Assembly: GCA_963854835.1 (NCBI GenBank) | Contig: OY978525.1 | Span: 25,567,253-25,631,252, forward strand | Source: Megamerina dolium | Lineage: Eukaryota > Arthropoda > Insecta > Diptera > Megamerinidae | Direction of reading: 5' to 3' | Length of the DNA: 64,000 bases | In this document: piece by piece, positions 46,601 to 59,288 of the stretch | Position numbering within the stretch: the first letter of the stretch is position 1 | How the letters are laid out: each line of letters begins with the position of its first letter | Made by a program: the position numbers and the translations under genes | Notes under the pieces: model-generated | Seen by the model: the letters and a program-made list of their open reading frames with translations, nothing else | Databases searched by the model: none | What the model was told of the DNA's origin: nothing

Positions 46601-49250
46601 TTAAAAACCATACACATGATTTGTCCTCAAAATTATAAATTTAACAAACATCTCTATATGATTAATTTAATCAGTGATGGTTTCTTCTTATAACATAATT
46701 ATTTATAGCATTTATTCATAATTTTCTATTTTCTTTTTTTTATTTTTTTGTTTAAACTTTTTTTCCTAAATAATTTTATTACTATTGGAAATTTTTCTGC
46801 ATCATAATACGCTTTCTATTGAAATATGGTTTAGCACAGATATTCAATATTTGAATATAAATTTCCATTCACATTTGTGGTTGTTGGCCAAATTTCTAAT
46901 TTATATACTTGTATATATACGATATATTTGCAACAATAAATATTATTACTATTGCTGTTGTTATAGCTTAAACAATGTTTATAGCGGGTGATTAAGTAGT
47001 AGAGATACAATATGTATATAGCTAACCAAATAAATGCATGCAGCACGAGGCTTGACGATTTTTATTGCTCAAAAATATAATCAGTACTAGGCAATGTATG
47101 TGAGTATTGCTCTCGTATGGCATATGTGCTAGTTTAATCGTCATCATAAATGTGCTAAATTTTAAGAGGATAATATAATTTAAATGTGGCTTTAAAAGAT
47201 GACAAATATTGTGAAATTAAATTTGTTGAATTAACAAAATCTTGAGAACATTTTTATGCAAATTTAATTTGTTTGGCTGACGTATTTTTCAATTTGATTT
47301 TTATTTCGTCTTTACAGCAAAATGTTTATGAATAGCATTTTGTATATTTACACATGGATTATAGACTATGTACATACAAATAAATGCATATGTAGCACGC
47401 ATACATACGCCATAGTTCAATAAACCCTTAATACACACGTGTACGGGACTTGTGTGTGTGTGTGGATAAAATAATAAAAATTGCTTACATAATGAAAATG
47501 AAAATTTTTTAATGCAAAATTAAATAAAGTACATATAATAAAACAAAATATTACAACAAATTTAGGTGAGAAAAGAAAATTAATAAGTGAAAAATATTTG
47601 TAGAGCAAAAAATGAAGCGAACGTACCTAATTTAATAAATTCAAGTAAATGATTATGGGTGCGGACAGATTTTATTTTGAAAGCATATCAGTTATAATTA
47701 TGATATGCCTTATTGAAAAGTTATAGATCTAAGCACAATTTTTTATGAAGAAAATTTGATGGTTGACTCAAAACTTAAAAAAAAAAATACTGACGAATTT
47801 CTACAATTCAGAAAATTATTCTTTAAAATTGGGTGCATAAGTTGAAACCACTAAAAATGCGTGAAAATTCATTCTAGGTTCAAAGCGAGAGTACTTGAAA
47901 ATTGTAAGCGACGTGTCATACCATGAAAGAGTGCATACAAACTATAGTTAGTAGTTGTAGATTCGCACGGCGACTACTCTAAGAGAGAACTCACTTAGGC
48001 CAAAAGAGACAAATTGCGATTGGTGGCGAATAAAGTCAAATCTCTGTTTGTCCATTCAGCCAAACGGAGCATTTATGAACTTCAAAAGATATTTGTGGAA
48101 ACATCTGAAAATTGGGAATCGGTTATTAAGAAAGCCGTACGATTCTTCACAAATGTGGGCCGCAACTGATTCGCCGTACAACAGATGGAGGAATTTATCC
48201 ATTTTCTTTGGACAACATTGCAAATTAATACCAAGCAAAAGCAAGTTTCAAGTGGGATCATTTGTAAGTGCCCCCTTGGTTCCCTGTTTTGGGAGCCCAT
48301 CCTCCACATGAGACACACTCCAACAATGAGAGAACAAAATGAGACGTTTAAGTTGAATTTTCCGAATATTCACATACTATTTTGTGGCTTTCTCTTTAGC
48401 TTAGAGTCACAGAGGCCCTCAACAAATAATGCTAGTGCCTGAAAAAAGTAACCTTCAGCATTAATCTTAGTTTCGAGTTTTGAGCTAAATCAGGGCTGGT
48501 GAAGTATGTAGTTCTAATTTTTCGATAGAAACTGAAATATAAGCACTTTCCGAATTTTTGAATTCTGGTCCTATGTGCTGAATTGTAGTAAATTTTTTGA
48601 AAGGGTCTCCTCCCAGCGCGCTCAAAAGGAAATCCAAGCGCACCAGACGCATTCTAATACAAAAGACAAAAGATTTTTGGAATTACTACTGTACGGATGA
48701 CTTTCAAGGCGCACCTCGACATTCTATATGGAAATGATATTAAAAATACGTCTCATCTCCAGTTCCTTTAGAATTGGTGAAGTGTTGAGTGTGCTAATCA
48801 TGACATTGGATTGAAAAGCAAAATAGTCACAAGAATTTCATATTCAGCCATTTGACAACTCCATTGGGAAAGAAATTGAGTAATTGAGTCATTGCCGGTA
48901 GAAGCCGATCGTGACACAATTAGAATTAAATGTCGTTTTGACATTACAGTCGTCACAAAAAACTTATAATCTAAGTAAATTCAACCTGTCGAATTTAGAT
49001 AGCGCAAAAGGGTGTTCGGACTAATTTCTGACAGATAGTTTAGGAAGAATTTTCCGAGAAACTGGTGATAAGTTCTAATTTTGTCATTTCTTTTGCCGCT
49101 TCTTTTAAAAACCTCCAATGGAACGTGGCCCTATACAGCTAGTCATGGGTAGAGAAGCATCAAAGCGGGCCAATTCGTCTGACTTGTCATTCTCTTCGAT
49201 ATTCCTATGGCTTATCTATCTAAGCTTATATCAGCACATAGATCTTCAAG
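46601..49250. other. Mostly AT-rich stretch; unassigned, less AT-rich part at 47.9-49.2 kb
   Basis: No gene was recognised. GTGTGTGTGTGTG lies near 47452. The part at 48000-48450 has overlapping open frames on both strands, with readings such as NWESVIKKAVRFF. This may be a decayed transposon, but I cannot name it. Confidence 0.35.
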
Positions 49251-49255
49251 TATCG

Positions 49256-49520
49256 CGGTCAAATTGCATTAACTCGGCTGCAACTTGCTATTATCACTGC
49301 CGTGCTCCCACGACATGGATCCCTGCGAAGTTTTGTCTGCTACCCAGAATGAAAATACGGCTCGAATGAAATGAATTTAGCTCATACGAGGAGTTTATCG
49401 CCGATACAGAAGCATATTTTGCAGAGTTTTACAAATCATATTTTTCGGAGACGTTAAACTAGAAGAAATGGCAAAAACGTTGTGAAATTTGCATACACCT
49501 AAAAGCAGATCAAGCGAAAA
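49256..49520 (+). pseudogene. Mariner transposase C-terminal remnant
   Basis: Reading in shifting frames gives KLH-stop-LGCNLLLSLP, then CLLPRMKIRLE, then EFSSYEEFIADTEAYFAEFY and, after a stop, KKWQKRCEICIHLKADQA. The family order is 'ELGFELLPHPPYSPDLAPSDFFLFPRLK...FSSNEEVIAETEAYFAE...KRWEKCIELKGDYVE'. The third catalytic Asp region is garbled (SHDMDPCEV). It differs from the copies at 36.8 and 45.5 kb. No terminal repeats were seen. Confidence 0.7.
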
Positions 49521-51165
49521 ATACAAAAATTCCATAAGAGCTTGCATCTTCATTCCTAATACGTGGCATTATTGATCGACCCAGATATTTGGCACTCTAA
49601 GTTCCAAAGAACCATGGCCAGGCTTCTACTCCAGTATTATTTTATGCGGTTTCGAAAAATAGAACTTTTGTGACATCATTTGTTCTAAGCTTTATTATAG
49701 ATTTTTTTTTTTTAGAATATTTTCTAAGATAAATTGTGTAAATTGCTTGCCGATATGTGGACATCGTGTGAAAGAACATGTTCACATTTCTCAATATTTT
49801 AAATAAAATAATTATAAACTCGATGGACATTTGAAAAGATAGGAAATAAACAATTTCGAAATTAATTCCCATCTTCATTTGGCATTTTGTAGGTCTCTCC
49901 CCTATATATGTGTATTGACTACAGTAGCTACCGAAAGTTGGTCGTACATACACGTATAGAAAAAAAGAGCAAAGCACAAGTTAAAAAAAAATGAAAAACA
50001 AAAAAGAGGAACCACATCAATTGTTTTTAATAACCACGTATGAAATACACGCAATCACTGTGTATACATTAGTACTCGTATGTAACACATGTGACGCGAT
50101 TCTATGTACATGAAAAACGATAATTTTTTTTTTTTTTGAATAAAAAAAATTTCAAATTAAAAATATTGTAGTATAAATGTATAATGAAAATGAATAAGTC
50201 AATAAATTCGAATAATATTTTCCATACAACAGATTCGTTTAGCTTTCTTAAAATATTTGTACACACACATTGTGTACAAGTATTTCTCACAAATTCTTTT
50301 GTTTTAGCTCGAATTTCTTTACTTGCTATTTTCTTCGCCTTTCAATTCTTATACCATATACTACATATATGCTTGTATGAATACACAAGAAGCATTTAAG
50401 CATATATGCACACATGTAATTAAATACATAGATTTAATAATTCTCATATACGATACATACGAGCAAGTACATACATAAATACAGAAGCTACAAATAAAGC
50501 ACACAACAAAAAAAACACAAAAATTAAATGCGTAAAGTTTAAAGAAAATAAGAATATATGTTTGTTGTTGTTATTAAATATGAAAGAAAAAGAGCAACAA
50601 CCAAACAAAAACAACCAGAATAAACGCAATGGAAACAATGTTTAAATTAGAAAGTCCATTATATAGTCATTGGTGTTAAGAGTATATGCTGTTAACGTAT
50701 ATTATTGTATATACTTATATACTATGTATACGTGTGTGTATGTACACATGAGTCCATCAAAATTTGAAAAGCCTAATACATATTCCAGCAACTACTGTAT
50801 ATGTGGCATGGCCATTTTTAATTTGTCCAAACATTATATACGAGCGTATAACCCATAAGTATATTTTCATTCATTTCTTCACGTACTTTATTAATAAAAA
50901 AAACTTGCAAGAAATAATTAATATTTATTAGATTCTTTTTTTTTTCATTTTGCGTGATTATATTTGTTATTTTCTTAGAGAATTTACTCAAACATTTATG
51001 ATGGATAATATTGAATTGACATAACATTATTATACCTCGATTATTCCATAACTCTCGAAGAGCGAATAGATAGTTTAAAAAAAAATTCTACATCAAAATT
51101 CTTTATTTGAAAGATAATACTAGTTTTTCATCATGAAAGCATAACTTCAAAAAGTTTCTGGACAA
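49521..51165. other. AT-rich non-coding stretch
   Basis: T-runs lie near 49702 and 50127. All open frames are low-complexity. No gene was seen. Confidence 0.5.
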
Positions 51166-51169
51166 TAGA

Positions 51170-52170
51170 CTTAATAACCTCCAATATAAATTTTTAGATG
51201 TATTCCGAAAAAGAAAATTTTGTCAATTACTCGCCTAATCTTAATTTTTGATTAAACAAAATACAAATTATTCGATTAATCAGAGCTTTGATTAACCCTA
51301 GCAATGATTAGTGGAATTATTGATAAATTAGATTGTTTGATTAAACACAGTGATAATTCTAATTACTCAAAATTTTGATTATTCGAATAAATTAAATTTT
51401 TGTTTAATCAATATTTTTATTAAGAGAAAAATCGATTAATCGTGTTGTTCGATTAAAGGGAAACATATTTATTTTAAATATTTTAAATAATAGATTGTTC
51501 GATTAAACGTTTGATCACATAGCCCTAACTCTAATTACCCAATATTTTGATTAAATAATATTCATATTAAATTAATTAAAATTTTTGTTTAATCAAAAAT
51601 GTTTATTAAAGAAATAATCAATTAATCCAGTTGTTCGATTAAAGGGAAATATATTTATTATCTATATTTTGAATATTGTATTTTGTTCAAGTTTATTTGA
51701 TTCAAATAATATTCATTGAATAATATTTATTTTTTATTAATTAAAATTTTTGATTAATCACAAATTTTTATTAAAGAAATAATGAATTAATCCAGTTGTT
51801 CGATTAAAGGGAAATATATGTATTTTAAATATTTTCAATATTGTATTTTGTTCAAGTTTATTTGATTAAAACAAATTTTGATTAATGGAAAAATGACTTA
51901 ATCAGATTGTTCGATTAAATGTTTAATCATATAGCCGTAATTTTAATTACTCAAAATTTTAATTAATTGAAAAATTACAACTTTTTATTAATTCCAGTTG
52001 TTGATTAATCAGAAATTTTTATTAAATAAATTATCGATTAATCAGATTGTTCGATTAAAAGCCCTAATTCTAATTATTCAACTTTCTAATTAATTTAATA
52101 ATTTTCATTTTTGATAAAACAAAATTTTGATTAATTGAATAATGAATTAATAAGAATTTTGATTAAATAG
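51170..52170. repeat. Family E tandem repeat (GATTAAT-rich)
   Basis: TTGTTCGATTAAAGGGAAA recurs near 51447, 51633 and 51797, and TTGTTCGATTAAAC/TGTTT with ATCACATAGCCCTAA near 51494 and 51909. Spacings between like blocks are about 164-186 bp. Dense GATTAATC words make the region nearly self-complementary. Confidence 0.7.
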
Positions 52171-52214
52171 AGCTTACATATGTTGTTGTTGTTATTTGAC
52201 TTGTCCTTTTTTTT

Positions 52215-52435
52215 TTGTTGGTATCACGATTCTTCGGACAGCAGAAACCTACGTGAAAAAGCTAAGAAAAGGTAACACCACTATAATTCTAAGCATTCTA
52301 AGTATTGATCTTACGATTCTTCGGACAACAGAAAACTTCTTACGAAATAGTTTAAAAAAGAGCTACGTGAAAAGCTAAGGTATGGTAAGACCACGGTAGT
52401 TCTAAGCATGCGGAATCGGCTAATATGATTTTCCC
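52215..52435 (+). mobile_element. Decayed SINE fragments in a short direct repeat
   Basis: CGATTCTTCGGACAGCAGAAA (about 52228) and CGATTCTTCGGACAACAGAAA (about 52314) start two related pieces, each with ACGTGAAAAAGCTAAG-like text. The second ends in GCATGCGGAATCGGCTAATA, matching the SINE's GTTCGGAATCGGCTAATA block. Confidence 0.45.
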
Positions 52436-52689
52436 ACGGCATCGTGAATTATTTTGTTCGCTCTCCCAATTACTATCGTGAATTCCCGCATTCACACGGC
52501 ATATTCTTAATTCGATTTGATAGTTCCCTGTCTCTGTTATGCTTTTTATTTTCAATCTTCTTGATTTAACGTATATTTTCACAATATTAAAGCATGCAAT
52601 TGTTTCAAACATTGCATTATTTTAAAGCTCGGAGCAAAATCCCGTCTCTTTACACAATTTTGAAAATGATTAAAATTATTATTTGGCAG

Positions 52690-52925
52690 AACTTCTCTTC
52701 CAGCACTGTTGTGTGTGTTAAATTTTGTGACAGTATTAGAAGGGACCTACATATATTAGCCGTTTCCGAACGGAAGAACTCTTGTGACATTACTTTTTCT
52801 GAACTTTGTCACAGAGCTCTTTTCAGAGAAGCCTTTTCGTGGAAAATTGTTAATGCCGAAAGAATTGCCAATTGCTTGCCGACAGATGTGCAATGTTCGA
52901 AAGAAAATTATTTTCGATATGACAA
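52690..52925 (-). mobile_element. SINE, minus-strand copy without head (S7)
   Basis: On the plus strand: TTCTCTTCCAGCACTGTTGT, TTAGAAGGGACCTACATATA, GAACTTTGTCACAGAGCTCT, TGCCGAAAGAATTGCCAATT, GCTTGCCGACAG. These are the reverse complement of the SINE body. The tRNA-like head is not present on the right side, and the terminal stem-loop is cut off on the left. Confidence 0.75.
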
Positions 52926-54355
52926 TTGCCTCAACCGATTTTGAAGTACACATAAACTTAATGAAATACTCTTTATTTACATAAAATAAACGTAATTAAA
53001 ATTAGATCATCTCATCACACTAACATTCAACGTCATCCATCTGTCTCTTTTTTCCCCCTCAACTCTTTGGCACTGCAACACAAATACGAGTACTTAAGTG
53101 GGGTCGTAATGTTAATTTATATTTATTTAAATAATTTCATATATATATAATTGTATGCATATAGTTCACAAAAGTATATATTATTATTTATATAGTACAA
53201 AATTTTAATAGCCACCAGTTATGATTAATCTTTAGACCACAGACGATACACATATACATAAATACATATGTCGTTATGTCGTACCTACATATGTAGTACT
53301 CGTATATAGAGAACAACAGCAGAGACATAAAAGCACTTAACCTTTTTTTTTATGAAATGCCTCATTTAAATGTTCTTCTTCTTTTTTCATTCACATCAAA
53401 TGAATTATTTGTTATTGTTGTGCTTTTTAGCGTCGGAAGGGAAATTTACTATTACGAATTGTTCTTTATTGTTACATAAAAGTATATGCTTATAAATATT
53501 CATATATTTCGAGAGAGAGAAGAGAGAGCGCAAGAAGTTTTCATTGCTGAAATGATGAAGTGAAATATCAATAGCTTTACTGATTCCTATACCATATAAA
53601 CTACAATTTCCTTGATCAAAAAATTAACCGATTTATTTATTTATCTCATTGCGTTAATATAAGGCAAATTAACGCATCTTAAACAGCTCTCACGCATATG
53701 TCTATTTATTTCTTTTCATCTTCATTAAAAAATGACTTAATACAAAACAAATTACTTGAATTGATCTGTAAAAAAAAGCATTAATTTACACATGCTTTTC
53801 ACATATAAGTTATATCACGGTGATTGTAATGAAAATAATGATGATGACGATTACTCGTATAAATTTATGATGAGTAAGATGGATAAATAAGTTATATACT
53901 CGAATATAAGCATTAGATATTACTATTTTGTTTTTGTTAATAGTTCATTTCACATTTCTTTTTTGATACTCCGATGACTGAATGTGATTGTTACGCTACT
54001 GCGCGTCACGTAGCCCACTGTTCCAATGAATGAGTTCATTTCTTTGCTTCACATTTTCTTTAACGTATTTTTCTATGTATTTCTTTTTGTATTTTTGACA
54101 TTTCTTCAACTCAAAAACAACAATGGAAAATATCTTGGCTCAGTATGACTTATGATCTACTTTTGGTTAGCCTTAATACAAAACAGTCGTACACATTTCG
54201 ATATATAGTTCAGTGTCATTTATACAATATATAGTATAAAATGTCGCTTAAGTAGTACAATATATGCATATGTGAGTAGTGAGATTAAGCGTTTAATAAA
54301 GTTATAGTTCTATCTATACTTATGTCCATAGCAAGTAAAATCTGAGAGCCCATAA
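52926..54355. other. AT-rich non-coding stretch
   Basis: A GAGAGAGAAGAGAGAG tract lies near 53511 and ATGATGATGACG near 53839. No gene was seen. Confidence 0.5.
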
Positions 54356-54359
54356 AGAA

Positions 54360-54885
54360 ATCACCCAATTTCGGAGCACATTTTAGGAGCGTCGACATAA
54401 TATCGATGTTTAACGGCATTTAGGTGACCCGCTTACTTTTATAACAACAAATCCACCGGTAGTTCTAGATCTAACTGTTACCTCCGAAGGCATCGTAGAT
54501 TACTTAAACATTTTTTATAACAGATACATCCAGTTTTCAAAAGATTTGAAACCATTCGTCAATTACTGTCTTCAGGAATCCAAAGAAGACAAATTGGACA
54601 CGTTTCAAGAAACTTGTCAGCTCCAATCTACCAGAAGCACCAGGTGCTCTAACTACCGCCACTCAAAAGAGCCTTCATAGCCTCCTCTCATAAAAAATAA
54701 TGTTTCAGATCATTCAACTATGCAAAAACAACAAATTTAGTCGAGGACTGGTCAAGGGCTGACCTGTCCTAAAGAAATACAAAAATTGCAAGACAGAATC
54801 TTGAAAAAGTTTCTGTGACGAGATAGCGAACGTATTTGAGGCATACGAACTTAACGGCTCGCCACAATAAAAAGTACAATTACAA
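54360..54885 (+). pseudogene. Endonuclease/linker remnant of an I- or Jockey-like non-LTR retrotransposon
   Basis: Near 54423 the frame reads LGDPLTFITTNPPVVLDLT, matching the end of the apurinic-like endonuclease ('GDTPTFVTTNRREVLDLT'). It continues SEGIVDYL, then NRYIQFSKDLKPF (family SDHRYIQF), and in another frame TNWTRFKKLVSSNLPEAPGA. Near 54815 CDEIANVFEAYELNGSP resembles 'FCEEIERTPEAARLHK' just before the reverse transcriptase. So the EN-RT junction is covered, with stops and frameshifts, and the reverse transcriptase itself is absent. It is a different part of the polyprotein from those at 3.6 and 22.1 kb. Confidence 0.7.
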
Positions 54886-54889
54886 TACA

Positions 54890-56040
54890 TCAATTTTAGA
54901 ACAACAAAAAACCTGAATTTTGTATAAGAGGTCCTCTGGGAATTGGATATAGGTAGTAAGTATACCTGAGGCAAATATTAACGAAAAATCAATGAAAATC
55001 GGTGATATCTTATACCACTCTAAGGTCGATCTAGAGCTCTACACTATTTTGGAGTTATTTCTCCATTCGCATGTGCTTTTAGTTCATTTTGTAGGGGAGT
55101 CTCGTAAGGTGCAAAGATTGTCAGTGAAGTATGTTCAGAAAACTCTTGAGTGGTAAAACTTAAGGCGGGTCAGTCATATATTTAACCTTACAAGTGGCAA
55201 CCTGGGAACAGTGGAAGCAAATTTTATTGATTTGATCAATTTTGTACCACAGCCCCTATAAGGAATGTACATAGGTGGTCAGTATGTTCTAAAAAAAATG
55301 TCATAGAGCAAAAGCTATTGGGAGTCGGTCATACATTTTACCACCCTAGGTTCGATTTCCACGCAATTTTAGCGTTATTCGTTATTCATGTGTTTTTAAG
55401 TTCATTTTGTAAGAGAGCCTTCTCAAGGAATATAAATAAGTAATAAGTAAGCTCAGGAACACTGCTAATATCAAAAATATTGGGTAATTGGGTAAATAAT
55501 ATACATATATGGGCATAGATGTTATATGCTAACCCCTCTGTGACATTCTGAATGGGATGGGTGGGAATTTGATAAAAAAAACTGCCTTTTTTAGGATTAG
55601 AGATAGGGGGTAAGTATATTCTGTGCAAATTTGTGAGATAGTTTGTCGATTTTAAGTACATTTTGTATGGAAGCCTTCTCAAGGAGTAAAGATAAATGTT
55701 TAAATGAAAAAATTCATGAGCGCCAGACATACATTTTACCACTCTAGGGTCGATTGCTAAGCAATTTTGGGATTTTTTGTCTATTATCAGCTGCTTTCAA
55801 GTCGTTCTTAGTGAAGCCTTCTCAAGCAGGAAAAATAGATAGTAAGTATGAACAAGAAAAAGGTAAGTATGAACAAGAAACTGTTCATTTTATAGCGGAG
55901 CCCCTCTAAGGGATGAAGATAGATTTGTACGTTTAGAAAAAATAGGTCATAGGTCAATATCCATCGGGAAGCATTTCTGGGTATTTTAATGAATGTTTCA
56001 CCTTTTATCATAATTTTTAGAGATATTGCCATTGGTCCGA
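54890..56040 (+). repeat. Tandem array, family C (plus orientation, about seven units)
   Basis: AGTTCATTTTGTAGGGGAGT (about 55081), ATTTTGTACCACAGCCCC, AGTTCATTTTGTAAGAGAGC (about 55392), AGTACATTTTGTATGGAAGC (about 55655) and TGTTCATTTTATAGCGGAGC (about 55880) are the C anchor. The linkers TTTTACCACTCTAGGGTCGA and GGAATATAAATAAGTAATAAG are the reverse complement of those at 26.1-27.2 kb. Confidence 0.8.
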
Positions 56041-57368
56041 GACCAACTCTCCTCCGAGTTCGAGTTCAGCGACCACAAATATGATTAAACATGTTTATGT
56101 CTTATACTGCAAAAGTGCATTCTATCTCGTATCGCCCAATTCATGGCAAATTGTTACAATCAAATTAATTTTAACTGCCCACCGACATGTCTTTTCCCAA
56201 AAATTGTATTAATCGCGTTTTAAAATACTTCGAAACATTACGAAAGCATAAAGCGAAGCATTAACCATACTACGAAAGCATCAAACGTGGTTTCGGTTCA
56301 TTTTTAGCATTAGCTTCAAAATTAGATGTCATTTAAAAAGAAATTAGCCCATGGTCCACTCTTCATATACGTTTGTCTTAAATAAGAGAAAAGAATGAGT
56401 GAATGAATGAATGTCAAAAAAAGAATTATACGTCGTCATGAAAAGAATGCAAACAAAAGAATTGGACATACCGAGCTTCAAATGGAATATCACGCATATA
56501 AGAACGTAAATTTAGTATTAAACGGTATTTAAAATAACATTTCCTTTAAATTAATTTGCTGTTGTACCATGCAAACAACAATATGTACCTACATATGTAT
56601 GTAGAAATGCATAAATAAGTATAGTCAGATTGTGTGTATGGTATATGAGGAGTAGTACCAACTACGGGTATGGTTTGTGTAAATAAAAAAAAAAATTGCG
56701 AAAAAACAAGAAAGGAAACGACTAATTTTCAATTTCTTTTGATTTTGTACATAATTGTTATTGCTTTCTGACCAATATTAACTGTATTTTGCAGGTACTA
56801 GCGCTGCTTTGTGCTTTATGACGGATGGATGGAATGGCATAGGACAAACAGTGAAACAATGACTCAAACGAAATAATATACAATTTCATTCACGAAATAT
56901 GAAATTCTCTTCTTTTGCGCAGCCAAAAAAATTTAATAATAATAATAATATTACTATTTATTTAATACACACACACATACATGCAAATTACATACATATA
57001 CAAAAAACTTGGATGTAATGAGCTAAAACAATGAAATCAGAAATAGTACTTGCAAAACTTGTAGAAAGAAAAGAAATATGATTGAAAAAGTACAATTTAT
57101 TATAGCGTAACAAAAATGGAGAAAGAAAAAATCAAAAATAAAAAACAATATGAAATGAAATGAAATATCAGAAAGGCACACACACACACACACACACACA
57201 GATACCTACACATACATATGATATGACGACTCTTAGTTACTTTGGCTAAATGGAGAAAAGCATGAAGAAGAAAAAAGCATATAACAAAAGACGTCGGCGA
57301 CGAAATAGCAGTAAAAATTAAAAACATTTTTATATTCCAGTCACGCCTTTTAGCTTTCTCACTCTCTC

Positions 57369-57407
<39 letters not shown>

Positions 57408-58325
57408 AATACGTATCTCTCATTCTCTTTTGTTAAAAATTTTCCAGATACAACGTAATAGGCACTAAAACACACACACACAAACAGCATGAAAGTAATA
57501 TGAAAGCGCTGCCAAGGAAATAACAGTATTCTGTACATCATGCACAAAATATATTTGGGTTGCGGATTATAACACTTATTGTTGTTGTTGTTGTTGTTGT
57601 AAAATGTAATTTGTAATAATGACAAGTAACTGCAATTGGCTCCAAAGTAACTAGTTATACGGTAGTTGCATTTGTTTTTGGAATTTGTTTTATAATACTT
57701 CGTTGCGAAATATTGTATTGAGAATATCTTCATCTTTTACTATTAAATAATCAAAGATGCAAGGAGCACAAAGTCTTTCCGTGCCGCTTTTAACAATCCA
57801 AAAGCTAATCAAAATCGGTGGAGTGAGTTAATGTCGAAAAAGTCCAATAATGTCGAAATTTTATTTGTTATTTGTTAAAAATATGTATACGTTTCTAAAT
57901 TGTAATTTTTGCAAGATATCATTTCAATATTATTGCACAAATTTTTGCAATATTGTCGAAAATAAACAGTATGGATTAGATTTTCAACATAATTGTACTT
58001 TTTCGGCATTAATTCATACGATATTAATGCGCGTAATCGCATAATATACTGTTGTGTCACAAAAGTTCAAGCTCAACTTAATTGTGTTGTCAAAATCTTT
58101 ACGATTATAAACAGGAGTATTCAATTTTGAAGCCTTCCAAAAACCAAAGTCGCGCTGAAAATAAAAACCTTTAGCGCAGTGGACATTTCCAGAGTTCTGC
58201 AATCGCTCGTGTTTATTCTGGGCATTACGTACTTATATTTGAGTGGTTTTTTGGCATATCCAACCATCTCCCAAAAAAAAATAAGATTTTGTATTTGTGT
58301 TTTTAGCCTTTGCGCACATATGTTT
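56041..58325. other. Non-coding stretch rich in microsatellites
   Basis: It has TAATAATAATAATA (56934-56950), (CA)n (57177-57199), a CT tract with TCTCTCTCTCTCTCTCTCTC (about 57381-57404) and TTGTTGTTGTTGTTGTTGT (about 57581-57600). The open frames at 57100-57733 are simple-repeat translations. The part 57780-58325 is unassigned. Confidence 0.5.
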
Positions 58326-58395
58326 AAAGACATCGAGGTAAAACTTGCTGCATAAAAATATTTTTTTACCATAAAACGTATGAACGAATGAACGA

Positions 58396-58735
58396 ATGCT
58401 TTTAGTTTTCGAGAGAAAAGAACTACGCAAGATCTTTGGACCTATTTGCGTTGGTGCCGAGTACCGAATAAGGTACAACCATGAGCTGTACGAGCTATAT
58501 GCCGATATTGACATAGTAAAGCTGCGCCAGCGGCTGCGCTGGCTAGGTCATGTCGAGCGAATGGAAGAACACGCTCCAGCTAAGAAGGATTTTATATTCG
58601 GTATATATCCGCTGGAGGACGACGCAGAAGAGGAAGACCTAACCTCCGGTAGAAAGACCAAGTACTGGAGAACCTGACGGCGCTTGGAATTTCTAACTGG
58701 CGCCTAAATCGATATTCGGTTGTTATGGCCACATA
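58396..58735 (+). pseudogene. 3' end of a non-LTR retrotransposon (reverse transcriptase C-terminus)
   Basis: A 93-codon open frame from a non-ATG start contains ERKELRKIFGPICVGAEYRI, then RYNHELYELYADIDIVKLRQ and LRWLGHVERMEEHAPAK, ending at TGA 58675-58677. The LRWLGHVERM tail is frequent at the C-terminus of insect non-LTR polyproteins. The frame is uninterrupted, so this is the youngest of the three copies (others at 1-235 and 15.70-15.78 kb). Everything before the last 90 residues is missing. The 3' end is probably near GTAAGTAAGTAGTAG (58733-58747). Confidence 0.75.
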
Positions 58736-58905
58736 AGTAAGTAGTAGTATAAGCTCGATAGTAGGCATAATCCGATAAAAGCCACGCCTATCTTTCATAG
58801 AATTATCCAGTCATTTATGAAATATGATCGAGCCAAAACTTGCTACATAAGCTCATATTTACAAACAAACAGGCGAGTTCGAGAAGAGGAATAATCCGAA
58901 GAAAG
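58730..58905 (-). repeat. Family B unit, minus orientation
   Basis: AATCCGATAAAAGCCACGCC then TATCTTTCATAG and AAACTTGCTACATAAGC match the reverse complement of a B unit. A short related piece (AAACTTGCTGCATAAAAAT) lies at about 58341-58385, before the retrotransposon tail, so the tail may be inserted in a B array. Confidence 0.6.
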
Positions 58906-58932
58906 CTACGTGCCTCAATAATTTGAAAAGCT

Positions 58933-59288
58933 CGCCGCTCTACAAACCTCAGTAGTTAAAGCGTTGGCCTTCTGATCTGTAGGTCTTGTATTAAATCCCT
59001 GACTGAAGCCCAACAGCCCAACTTTAATATCGACAAGGTTGATATTTCGTACGGTACTGACCATTCGGCAAGCAATTAACAATTCATCCGGCAGTAATAA
59101 TTTAACGCTTCTTCTGAGCAAATCGACAAAACTCAGAAAAAATGATGTCAGAATATTTCTGCAGTTTGGAATCAACTAATACAACTTCTAATACTGCCCA
59201 AAAAATGAACACGCACAACAGTACTGAAAGAGAAGCTCGGCCAAAGGGAGCTCCGGGACCTATAAGTGCCATATGATTATTTTTTTTA
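58933..59288 (+). mobile_element. SINE, nearly full-length (S8)
   Basis: The head has CTCAGTAGTTAAAGCGTTGG, CTTCTGATCTGTAGGTC and a weak B box (GTATTAAATCCCTGACTG). The body has CGGCAAGCAATTAACAATTC, ATCCGGCAGTAATAATTT, AACTCAGAAAAAATGATGTC and GAAAGAGAAGCTCGGCC. It ends TATAAGTGCCATATGATTAT then T8. The terminal stem-loop is weakened (GGGAGCTCCGGGACC). Confidence 0.85.

Noticed and set aside
48048..48442. Overlapping open frames on both strands at 48 kb as a gene
   Set aside because: No start context, domain or consistent frame. Possibly an unknown decayed transposon, left as unassigned.
57100..57733. Minus-strand frames with RERERERE and VCVCVC tracts
   Set aside because: Direct translations of the CT and CA microsatellites.
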